Both the position numbers and the translations under genes were made by a program. A DNA stretch of 9,918 bases from Legionella genomosp. 1 (GTDB lineage: Bacteria; Pseudomonadota; Gammaproteobacteria; Legionellales; Legionellaceae). The notes beneath the pieces are model-generated. The model saw nothing but the letters and a program-made list of their open reading frames with translations, did no database searches and was not told where the DNA came from. Location of the stretch: contig CAMBHM010000042.1 of NCBI GenBank assembly GCA_945867185.1, positions 1 through 9,918 of the forward strand. Reading direction: 5' to 3'. How positions within the stretch are numbered: position 1 is the stretch's first letter; each line of letters opens with the position of its first letter. Shown piece after piece: positions 1 through 6,086 of the stretch.

Positions 1-827
1 GCATAGGCTTGATAAAACTCCATCATGGTGAATTCTGGATTATGGCGCGTCGACACCCCTTCGTTACGAAAGTTTCGATTGATCTCATAGACACGCTCAA
101 AGCCGCCAACCACCAGCCGTTTTAAATACAACTCTGGCGCAATCCGTAAAAACATCTCCCTATCTAACGCATTATGGTGCGTCACAAAAGGACGGGCCAC
201 CGCACCCCCTGGGATGGGGTGCATCATGGGCGTTTCTACTTCTAAAAACTGATGGGTAGTCATGAACTGTCGACAAGCTGTAATAAGACGAGAGCGCATC
301 AAAAACGTGCTGCGGGTCTCTTCATTGACTATCAAATCCACATAGCGCTTGCGATAACAGAGTTCCTTCTCAACCAATCCATGAAATTTATCGGGTAATG
401 GGCGAAGGGCTTTAGTGAGTAACACAATGGCATCTGCATGCACTGTCAGTTCACCTGTCTGTGTTACAAATAAAAAACCACTCACACCAATGATATCCCC
501 GAGATCCCAATGCTTACATTGCTCATAAGAATCAGGCAAATCATTTTGTTTAAAATATAATTGCAAACGACCCGATACATCTTGAATATGCACAAAACTT
601 GCCTTTCCCATCACCCGCCTTAGTACAATGCGACCTGCTACAGAGATCCGTATTTGCTTTACTTCCAACTCTTCTTTTGAACAGGAGGCATATTGTGCGG
701 TTATATCAGCTGCCAAAGCACTTCGACGAAAATGATTGGGGAACTGAAACCCTTCTTCCCGAAGTGTGGCTAATTTTTGCTTACGAATACGGTATACTTC
801 GCTCTCATCTAATAGGGGACTAGTCAT
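1..827 (-). CDS. lysS: Lysyl-tRNA synthetase, class II (3' end outside window)
   Basis: Charges tRNA-Lys with lysine in the cytoplasm. The 275 visible codons cover the N-terminal OB-fold anticodon-binding domain (about residues 55-140) and the start of the class II catalytic core. Class II motif 1 is seen around residues 178-207 ([14 protein letters not shown]), and motif 2 is seen at about 253-270 ([15 protein letters not shown]). Typical proteins have about 500 residues, so roughly 225 C-terminal residues including motif 3 lie beyond position 1. The start ATG (827-825) overlaps the prfB stop codon in the sequence ATGA. An AGGAG-like Shine-Dalgarno lies about 10 nt upstream inside prfB, so translation is probably coupled to prfB. 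The prfB-lysS pair is conserved in many proteobacteria. No frame disruption is seen. Identification is secure; only the missing C-terminus is unknown. Confidence 0.97.
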   Translation of the reverse strand, partial: MTSPLLDESEVYRIRKQKLATLREEGFQFPNHFRRSALAADITAQYASCSKEELEVKQIRISVAGRIVLRRVMGKASFVHIQDVSGRLQLYFKQNDLPDSYEQCKHWDLGDIIGVSGFLFVTQTGELTVHADAIVLLTKALRPLPDKFHGLVEKELCYRKRYVDLIVNEETRSTFLMRSRLITACRQFMTTHQFLEVETPMMHPIPGGAVARPFVTHHNALDREMFLRIAPELYLKRLVVGGFERVYEINRNFRNEGVSTRHNPEFTMMEFYQAY

Positions 828-1931
828 GTAACAGTTACTCCTGCCTTTAAACTGGCTTCAATGAATTGATCGAGGGCGCCATCTAAAACGGCCTCGGTAT
901 TACTTGTTTCAACACCAGTACGCAGATCTTTTACCCGCGATTGATCGAGCACATACGAACGTATTTGCGCCCCCCACCCAATGTCTGACTTGGTCGCTTC
1001 CAACAATTGCTGTTCTGCTTGTTTCTTTTGTAATTCTAACTCATACAATTTAGCCCGCAATTGTTTCATGGCTTGATCTTTGTTTTTATGCTGACTTCTG
1101 TCTGTTTGACATTGCACCACAACCCCCGTCGGTAAATGCGTCAGTCGTACCGCTGAATCCGTACGGTTCACATGCTGACCACCGGCACCCGAGGCACGGT
1201 AAGTATCAATACGCAAATCAGCGGGGTTCACTTCAATTTCAATGTTATCATCCACTTCTGGAGAAACAAACACCGCCGCAAAAGAGGTATGACGACGATT
1301 ACCTGAGTCAAAAGGCGACTTTCGAACGAGTCGATGAACGCCTGTCTCCGTACGCAACCAGCCGTACGCATACTCACCAACCACATGAATGGTGGCACTT
1401 TTAATACCCGCTACTTCGCCTGAAGAGCACTCCATCAACGTCATCGTAAATCCATGCTGCTCACCCCATCGCAAATACATCCGCAGCAACATATTAGCCC
1501 AATCTTGTGCTTCTGTACCCCCAGAACCTGATTGAAGATCCAAAAAAGCACTCGATTGATCCATTTTTCCAGAGAACATCCGACGAAATTCCAACGTCGC
1601 GACTTGTTTTTCTATAACATCAACCTCCGTTGCTACTTCATGCATGATCTCTTCATCGTCTTCTGCACGCGCCATTTCAAATAAATCAGATAAATCAGCC
1701 AAAGACTGACCCAACTGCTGTAATGGATGAACAAGCGACTCTAACTGCGCACGCTCACGTCCTAAGCCTTCTGCTCGCGAGGGGTTCTCCCAAATGGTCG
1801 CTGATTCTAACTCACAAATCACTTCTTCAAGTCGTTCCCGTTTCGAATCAACGTCAAAGATACCCCCGAAGGGCCAATACCCGCTTTTCTAGATCAAGCA
1901 ACATCAGTTTCGTTTGATTGATTTCCAACAT
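824..1931 (-). CDS. prfB: Peptide chain release factor 2 (programmed +1 frameshift)
   Basis: RF2 recognises UGA and UAA stop codons in the ribosomal A site and triggers peptidyl-tRNA hydrolysis. The gene consists of 25 codons (1931-1857, starting MLEINQ, ending ALRGYL) stopped by an in-frame UGA. A +1 shift joins these to a 343-residue frame ending at 824. The total is 368 residues, against 365 in E. coli. In the joined numbering the stop-codon recognition tripeptide SPF falls at 205-207 and the catalytic GGQ at 250-252, the same positions as in E. coli. Residue 246 is Ala, as in most bacteria, rather than the Thr of E. coli K-12. The start ATG has AAGGG (1939-1943) 7 nt upstream. A naive ORF caller would start this gene at 1822 and lose the first 36 residues. 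It is the first gene of a prfB-lysS operon. Confidence 0.97.
1853..1868 (-). promoter_or_regulatory. prfB programmed +1 frameshift site
   Basis: On the minus strand the sequence reads CGGGGGTATCTTTGAC. It contains a Shine-Dalgarno-like G-run (1867-1863), a short spacer, the slippery Leu codon CTT (1859-1857) and an in-frame TGA followed by C (1856-1853). The arrangement and spacing match the classical prfB autoregulatory frameshift signal. When RF2 is scarce, ribosomes pause at UGA and slip from CUU to UUU, then read GAC (Asp) and continue into the main frame. RF2 therefore controls its own synthesis. The match differs from the E. coli signal only in the base preceding the G-run (C for A). 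Confidence 0.97.
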
Positions 1932-1966
1932 GAGAGATCCCTTAGCTGTACGGAGAAAAACATTAG

Positions 1967-1972
1967 ATTGTA
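1967..1972 (-). promoter_or_regulatory. Candidate -10 element of prfB
   Basis: TACAAT on the minus strand lies 35 nt upstream of the prfB ATG, one base from the consensus TATAAT. No convincing -35 hexamer is visible: the sequence 17-18 nt upstream, CTGGCT or TGGCTC, is a poor match to TTGACA. The assignment rests mainly on the -10 match and its position just before an operon. Confidence 0.35.
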
Positions 1973-2085
1973 CAAGGAAAGTGCGCAAGGAGCCAGACTG
2001 ATCTCGCCCTAAATTGATCGGTAAAAAAACGACCCATTCCACTGCGTACCCTGACAATTTTGTTTCTTATCCATTGCCGCGATAC

Positions 2086-2121
2086 AAAAAAACAGATAAA
2101 AGTGACATCACTGGGGATGCC
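2086..2121 (-). terminator. Weak terminator-like hairpin downstream of nnrD
   Basis: On the minus strand GGCATC (2121-2116) can pair with GATGTC (2109-2104), one pair being G-U, across a six-base loop. A run of seven T follows at 2092-2086. The T run is separated from the stem by about 11 bases, which is poor for an intrinsic terminator, so this is only a candidate. It lies about 60-100 nt past the nnrD stop codon. Confidence 0.3.
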
Positions 2122-2182
2122 TCAAAGCCGTCGATCCGCCTGAATTTTGTGAAAGAATAGGAAGTTATTTCGGGCGCGATCC

Positions 2183-3022
2183 TTACGTATTGACTATCTT
2201 TCTCAAACCAGACATAAGATCGGAAGCTATCATTCCTCGCTCTCCTTTTTCAACTGCCGATAAATCACCTGCCATAGCATGGACTAAAACACCTAATTTC
2301 GCAGCATCAACTAATGGAATTTTTTGAGCCGCAAGGCCCGCGATAACACCACTTAGTACATCTCCCATTCCTGCTGTAGCCATTCCAGGATTTCCAGCAT
2401 AACAAATTTCAACCCTATTGATAGATGATGAGAGTAAAGTCCCCGAACCTTTCAATACAATCACACCACCCAACAAGTTATGTAATTTATTAATAGCAGC
2501 AAAGCGATTTTTTTGTATTGTTTGTGGGGTCGTATCAAGTAATCTTGCAGCTTCTCCGGGATGTGGGGTAAAAATACAATTCTTACGACACGTACCTATT
2601 CTAGTTGTTGTCAAAAGATTTAACGCGTCTGCATCCAGAAGCATTGGTTTGTCTTTCCACTTCAGTACTATCTCCAATAACGAGTCACTCCACTCATCTG
2701 TTCCTAAGCCTGGTCCAATGACAATGAAGGTGGCTTGCTCTGATAATTTATTTAAATCTTCAACGTTAGAGAGACCATGGCACATTAATTCAGGACAAGA
2801 TACATTCAAGGAAACGGCATGTGCTGGATGTGTTGCAATACTGACACGCCCCGCTCCCACACGTAACGAGGCTTCCCCCGCAAGTCGGACTGCACCAGAA
2901 TAACCTACATTTCCACCTATGATCAGTACATGTCCAAAGTCGCCTTTATGACAATCTCTTGGACGCGGACTCAAATATTTTAATAAATAGTTCACATCAA
3001 GTGCTTTGATAATGTTCAACAT
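2183..3022 (-). CDS. nnrD: ADP-dependent (S)-NAD(P)H-hydrate dehydratase, stand-alone
   Basis: Metabolite-repair enzyme that dehydrates the damaged cofactor (S)-NADHX or NADPHX back to NADH or NADPH, using ADP in bacteria. The 279-residue protein has the ribokinase-like YjeF C-terminal fold. It shows the nucleotide-binding stretch KGDFGHVLIIGG (26-37), HPGE (154-157), and the family signature GNPGMATAGMGDVLSG (210-225) with the catalytic Asp at 221. It ends with the usual GMIASDL segment. In E. coli this domain is fused to the NnrE epimerase; here no epimerase domain is attached or nearby, giving the size of the stand-alone type. The ATG overlaps the fliA stop by 7 nt (ATGTTGA) with no evident Shine-Dalgarno, implying coupled translation. 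My hand count gives about 42 % GC against about 48 % in fliA, a possible sign of a different history. Confidence 0.93.
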   Translation of the reverse strand: MLNIIKALDVNYLLKYLSPRPRDCHKGDFGHVLIIGGNVGYSGAVRLAGEASLRVGAGRVSIATHPAHAVSLNVSCPELMCHGLSNVEDLNKLSEQATFIVIGPGLGTDEWSDSLLEIVLKWKDKPMLLDADALNLLTTTRIGTCRKNCIFTPHPGEAARLLDTTPQTIQKNRFAAINKLHNLLGGVIVLKGSGTLLSSSINRVEICYAGNPGMATAGMGDVLSGVIAGLAAQKIPLVDAAKLGVLVHAMAGDLSAVEKGERGMIASDLMSGLRKIVNT

Positions 3023-3720
3023 AATGCTTGAGGCAAGCGCGCACGAATGCGATGGGTGGCTTGACTGTGAATTTGTGATACCCGCGACTCACTGACGCCC
3101 AGCACCTCACCGATTTCTTTTAAATTCAGATCTTGCTCATAATAAAGTGACAAGACCAACCGTTCATTTTTTGGTAATCCATCCACGATCTGTGCCAAAC
3201 GCGTTTTCGTGTCTGCCTGCTGCACACTCACATGCGGCTCCGTGGAGGCACCATGTGCCTCATCCCTGAAGAAATCATCGGTTACACCCAAGTCATCAAA
3301 CCCACACACATGCGCGCTCGCTGAGTCACTCAACATGAGGTGATATTCATTTAAATCAATCCCCAACTCTTCTGCCACTTCATGATCTTTCGCTTCTCGC
3401 CCAAAACGATTCTCAACCACACGTACCGCTTTAGACACCATCCGTGCATTTCGATACACCGAACGCGGAACCCAATCGTTCCGGCGTACTTCATCCAACA
3501 TATACCCCCGAATGCGGATCCCAGCATAGGTTTCAAACGAGGCCCCTTTCGTATCATCATAATGACGAACGGCCTCAAGTAACCCCAACATGCCGGCCTG
3601 AACCAAATCGTCCAATTGAATGGATTGTGGCAATCGACTTAACAAATGATGCGCGATACGCTTAACCAGAATGGCATTTGCCTTCACTAACCCCTCTTGA
3701 GTAAGATCCTTTAGTGTCAT
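3016..3720 (-). CDS. fliA: RNA polymerase sigma factor sigma-28, FliA family
   Basis: Sigma factor that directs RNA polymerase to flagellar and chemotaxis class promoters. From the start used here the protein has 234 residues (E. coli FliA 239). Region 2 spans about 11-86, with LDDLVQAGMLGLLEAV near 36-52 and the FliA-typical DWVPRS at 82-87. Region 3 follows, and region 4 lies near 182-230 with the helix-turn-helix NLKEIGEVLGVSESRVSQ at 199-216. I chose the ATG at 3720 because AAGGAG (3727-3732) lies 6 nt upstream. A longer frame begins at 3750, overlapping the preceding stop as TAATG, and would add ten residues (MIAPRSKEQL) with a poorer ribosome binding site. No flagellar, chemotaxis, flhF or fleN gene is adjacent, unlike the usual Legionella or Pseudomonas context. 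The gene sits between a small exported protein and nnrD. Confidence 0.95.
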   Translation of the reverse strand: MTLKDLTQEGLVKANAILVKRIAHHLLSRLPQSIQLDDLVQAGMLGLLEAVRHYDDTKGASFETYAGIRIRGYMLDEVRRNDWVPRSVYRNARMVSKAVRVVENRFGREAKDHEVAEELGIDLNEYHLMLSDSASAHVCGFDDLGVTDDFFRDEAHGASTEPHVSVQQADTKTRLAQIVDGLPKNERLVLSLYYEQDLNLKEIGEVLGVSESRVSQIHSQATHRIRARLPQALC

Positions 3721-3726
3721 CAGCTG

Positions 3727-3732
3727 CTCCTT
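3727..3732 (-). promoter_or_regulatory. Ribosome binding site deciding the fliA start
   Basis: AAGGAG on the minus strand, 6 nt before the ATG at 3720. It favours that start over the in-frame ATG at 3750, whose only upstream purine patch (AAGG) is about 14 nt away. Confidence 0.75.
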
Positions 3733-3749
3733 AGATCGGGGGGCGATCA

Positions 3750-3977
3750 TTATTCTTGCATTGCCTTACACTTGTTTTCTGCCACGCTTTGACAATTATC
3801 AGTACAACTGCGATCGGGCGAATTCAGACAAATTGTATTGATACAGTCATTCACAGCACGCTCCACACACATTCGTTGAGTATTTGCATCATTTGCATTG
3901 ATCACATTAGGCAAGTCAGCTGCCTGTAAAAAAGCAGGAAAACAGGCTACCCATCCTACAATAACGATCCGTTTCAT
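3750..3977 (-). CDS. Small exported six-cysteine protein, unknown function
   Basis: I do not recognise this family. The 75-residue protein begins with a likely Sec signal peptide: MKR, then a hydrophobic run at 4-17, then a cleavage-like FLQAA ending at residue 20. The predicted mature part is about 55 residues and contains six cysteines at 37, 45, 50, 58, 62 and 70. These form three consecutive CX7C units separated by 4 and 3 residues, suggesting a disulphide-bonded, probably helical, periplasmic or secreted domain. The start is the ATG at 3977, with GGGAGG (3985-3990) 7 nt upstream. A GTG immediately before it is in frame but too close to the ribosome binding site. The stop TAA abuts the longer possible fliA start as TAATG, and the gene is first in a run with fliA and nnrD. 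The strong ribosome binding site, signal peptide and operon position argue for a real gene. Confidence 0.8.
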   Translation of the reverse strand: MKRIVIVGWVACFPAFLQAADLPNVINANDANTQRMCVERAVNDCINTICLNSPDRSCTDNCQSVAENKCKAMQE

Positions 3978-4056
3978 CACAATACCTCCCTGTCACATGA
4001 CTTTTCATAAGAACTACTTCAGTATAGTTGAAAATAATCAAAATAAAGATCCAGCC
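3978..4056. promoter_or_regulatory. Divergent promoter region, six-cysteine operon / dprE1 operon
   Basis: These 79 nt separate two divergent genes. The plus strand carries TATAGT (4023-4028), and the minus strand carries TATACT (4026-4021). Each is one base from the -10 consensus, and they overlap in an almost symmetric block, AGTATAGT. Neither strand shows a good -35 at 16-18 nt. The surroundings are AT-rich on the dprE1 side. A purine-rich but weak ribosome binding patch (AAAGA) precedes the dprE1 ATG. Transcription from a shared, symmetric core promoter is plausible but rests on motif matches only. No sigma-28-type element (TAAAGTTT/GCCGATAA) is apparent here. Confidence 0.45.
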
Positions 4057-5349
4057 ATGCGCTCAAAGAAACGACCCTTCAGCCATTTTAGCCGCATCAT
4101 CCATACTGAGTCGCCTACCTTTCGTCCAGACAAAGAAAACCAACTACAAACTATTCTCTTAGAACACCCCAATAAGCATATGCTTGCTCGTGGGCATGGT
4201 CTTAGTTACAGCGACTCTTGTGTACACGATCAATCCATCGTCATCGACATGTCCCGCTTCAATCATCTCTTATCCTTTGATGATCAAAGTGGTATTGCCG
4301 TCTGCCAAAGCAGTGTAACCTTCTCGGATTTATTGTTAATCCATCGGGACTTCATTCCTCCCGTTCTACCAGGCACCCTGCAGGCAACTTTAGGCGGCGG
4401 TATCGCACACGATATCCATGGAAAAAACAACCCACACCAGGGCAACCTAGGAGATCATATAGCCTGGCTGGATCTTCAAGTAGGTGCGAGTTCCTTACGC
4501 TGCAGCAAAGAAGAACATCCCGATTTGTTTTTTGCAACCATTGCGGGCTTGGGATTAACAGGGATCATCAAACGCGTGGCCATTCGCCTTAAAAAAGCAT
4601 CTCGAACGGTCACCACTCACACGCAACAATTCACCCAATGGGGCCCTTTACTAGACTCTATGCAACAAGAGGGCGTGACAGCTGATTATCAAGCAGCATG
4701 GATAAATCTGCTGAGCCCAGAAATGCAAGCCCTTCTCTCGTTTGCAACACATATTCAAGATAACGCACATCATCTCCCCATACAGCCCCGATTCAGCATG
4801 CCGCCAGTACCTATTCGTCTCATCACAGCAGCTGGAATGAGGTGTTTTAATCGCGCTTATTTTCATTTCAAAAGTACCGCTCCAAAAACAGAAGCGCTTT
4901 GGGCCTACAATAACCCCTTGGATGCCCTGCCACACTGGCAATATTTATATGGGAAACAGGGTGTATTACAATTTCAAGCTGTTTTCAATGCTGCGATCGC
5001 ACTTCAAACCATACAAACGCTCATCGCCCTTATTCGAACCCATCAAGCCACACCCACACTGGCGGTTCTGAAATATTTTACAAAAGCAGGCCTAGGGTTA
5101 TTGTCATTCACAGAGCCTGGCTTCACATTTGCCATTGATTTTATTCACAATAGAAAATCCCGTCTTGCCATCGCCGCCATGAATCAACATATTGCAACGC
5201 TACCTGGAAAAATCTATCTTGCCAAAGATTTGCTATTGACACCCAAACAATTCAGGACCATGTACCCCAACTACGAGTCCTTTCATACTGTGGTATCTCG
5301 CTATCACAGCCCCATGCAATCTGATCTCAGTAAACGATTAGACCTTTAA
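4057..5349 (+). CDS. DprE1-like FAD-dependent polyprenyl-phosphoryl-ribose 2'-oxidase
   Basis: Predicted to oxidise the 2'-hydroxyl of polyprenyl-phosphoryl-beta-D-ribose to the keto sugar, the first half of epimerisation to the arabinose donor. The 430-residue protein aligns by eye with Mycobacterium DprE1 (461) from the N-terminus (FSHFSRI) to the C-terminus (SDLSKRLDL). The FAD-binding PCMH domain includes ARGHGLSYSDS (44-54), LPGT (104-107) and GGGIAHDIHGKN (113-124; His121 and Lys123 match H132 and K134). The substrate domain keeps LQFQ (304-307), Lys339 (K367) and YLAKD (387-391; Lys390 matches K418). The position of the benzothiazinone-reactive Cys387 is Ala359. I chose the ATG at 4057 because homology starts just after it and it leaves room for a promoter. 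In-frame ATGs at 3997 and 3898 lack ribosome binding sites, and 3898 would run through the divergent gene. Substrate is inferred, and the wider aldonolactone-oxidase family is the alternative. Confidence 0.88.
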   Translation: MRSKKRPFSHFSRIIHTESPTFRPDKENQLQTILLEHPNKHMLARGHGLSYSDSCVHDQSIVIDMSRFNHLLSFDDQSGIAVCQSSVTFSDLLLIHRDFIPPVLPGTLQATLGGGIAHDIHGKNNPHQGNLGDHIAWLDLQVGASSLRCSKEEHPDLFFATIAGLGLTGIIKRVAIRLKKASRTVTTHTQQFTQWGPLLDSMQQEGVTADYQAAWINLLSPEMQALLSFATHIQDNAHHLPIQPRFSMPPVPIRLITAAGMRCFNRAYFHFKSTAPKTEALWAYNNPLDALPHWQYLYGKQGVLQFQAVFNAAIALQTIQTLIALIRTHQATPTLAVLKYFTKAGLGLLSFTEPGFTFAIDFIHNRKSRLAIAAMNQHIATLPGKIYLAKDLLLTPKQFRTMYPNYESFHTVVSRYHSPMQSDLSKRLDL

Positions 5350-5366
5350 ACAGGACGAAGCACCTT

Positions 5367-6086
5367 ATGAAAAAACGAACTTGGATTATCCTAGGCGCCA
5401 CCTCCCACATTGCCGAGGCCTTTGCTCAACTTGCAGCAGAAGCAAACTATAGGTTAATCCTAGTTGGCCGTGATGCACTGCAACTCGCTATACTGGAGGC
5501 TGATCTCACACTGAGATACCCTGTTTCTTGCGAGCATCTGGTTGTGCATGAAAACCAGCCATTGACGCCGCTCACTCAACGTCTCATGCACACTAAAAAT
5601 GCGGATCTCTTCATCGCCCAAGGTATGATGGCACCTAACGATACACTCACCCACGATACTATTTCTGAATTAATCACGGTCAACATCACAAACATCATAT
5701 CCGTGATCAATGCTTATTGGCAAAAAAAACAAACCGCTCATCATGTGATTTTTTTAAGCTCTGTGGCCGCATGCAAAGGGCGTGCTAAGAATAGCCTGTA
5801 TGGAGCCAGCAAAGCCGCTGTTGAAGTCTATTTACAAGGCCTCCAACAACGTGCCACCCCAACCCAACAGATCACTATCGCCAGGTTAGGATACATCGAC
5901 ACGCATTTGACTTACGGCGTCCCAGGTATTTTTTATGCAGCTTCCCCCACCTCCACGGCCAAGGCCTGTTGGCGAGCATTAGAAGCAAAAAAACGGCTTA
6001 TTTATTATCCTTTTTTCTGGAGATCCCTCATGGCCGTGCTATGTCATCTCCCTTTTTTTATTTGGAAACGACTGGGGACAGTGTGA
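5367..6086 (+). CDS. DprE2-like short-chain dehydrogenase/reductase
   Basis: Predicted NAD(P)H-dependent reductase that converts the 2'-keto intermediate made by the preceding oxidase into polyprenyl-phosphoryl-D-arabinose. The 239-residue protein is a classical-size SDR. The Rossmann motif is LGATSHIAEA (9-18), with Ala in place of the usual last Gly, a variant seen in sugar-modifying SDRs. The active site is Asn106, Ser132 (FLSSVA), Tyr145 and Lys149 (YGASK). The C-terminus, with PFFWRSLMAVLCHLPFFIWKRL, closely resembles the hydrophobic, membrane-associating tail of mycobacterial DprE2 and supports that assignment over a generic SDR. It lies 17 nt after dprE1, with AGGA (5352-5355) upstream of the ATG, so the two form an operon. 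Its last 29 nt overlap the end of convergent alaS. No phosphoribosyltransferase (UbiA-type), phosphatase or arabinosyltransferase gene is present in the window to complete the pathway. Confidence 0.87.
   Translation: MKKRTWIILGATSHIAEAFAQLAAEANYRLILVGRDALQLAILEADLTLRYPVSCEHLVVHENQPLTPLTQRLMHTKNADLFIAQGMMAPNDTLTHDTISELITVNITNIISVINAYWQKKQTAHHVIFLSSVAACKGRAKNSLYGASKAAVEVYLQGLQQRATPTQQITIARLGYIDTHLTYGVPGIFYAASPTSTAKACWRALEAKKRLIYYPFFWRSLMAVLCHLPFFIWKRLGTV
6019..6059 (+). terminator. Intrinsic terminator-like hairpin inside the 3' end of dprE2
   Basis: GGAGAT (6019-6024) pairs perfectly with ATCTCC (6046-6051). Inside it, CATGGC (6029-6034) can pair with GCTATG (6038-6043), with one G-U pair and a three-base loop. 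A run of seven T follows at 6053-6059. This is the architecture of a plus-strand intrinsic terminator with an internal bulge. It ends 25-27 nt before the dprE2 stop codon, so efficient termination would truncate the coding region. On the minus strand the hairpin is followed by A residues, so it would not serve alaS. It may be a chance product of Phe-rich coding. Confidence 0.35.

Larger units (their letters stand above)
1932..2182. other. Intergenic region between nnrD and prfB
   Basis: These 251 nt lie between two minus-strand operons. They hold the candidate prfB -10 element and ribosome binding site near 1939-1972 and a weak terminator-like hairpin at 2086-2121. An open frame continues upstream of the prfB start to 2057, but it lacks homology to RF2 and a ribosome binding site. 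I see no tRNA, small gene or riboswitch. The stretch contains several homopolymer A tracts on the plus strand (for example 2022-2028 and 2086-2092). Confidence 0.6.

Noticed and set aside
828..838. Perfect palindrome GTAACAGTTAC just before the lysS start
   Set aside because: It encodes the last residues of RF2 (VTVT), has five-base arms, and lies between the Shine-Dalgarno and the ATG. It is too short to claim an operator or hairpin.
1932..2057. Open frame extending upstream of the prfB start (MSGYAVEWVV...)
   Set aside because: It is continuous with the first prfB codons but has no RF2 similarity and no ribosome binding site. RF2 homology begins exactly at the ATG at 1931, which has AAGGG 7 nt before it.
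2418..2903. 161-codon plus-strand frame opposite nnrD
   Set aside because: It is antisense to a well-supported gene, has no recognisable domain and behaves as a shadow frame.
3898..4056. Longer N-terminus for the DprE1-like protein (starts at 3898 or 3997)
   Set aside because: It would overlap or crowd the divergent six-cysteine gene and its promoter, has no Shine-Dalgarno, and adds residues without similarity to DprE1.
3978..4056. sigma-28-dependent autoregulatory promoter for the fliA operon
   Set aside because: Neither strand has a sequence near TAAAGTTT-N11-GCCGATAA; the best elements are sigma-70-like -10 hexamers.
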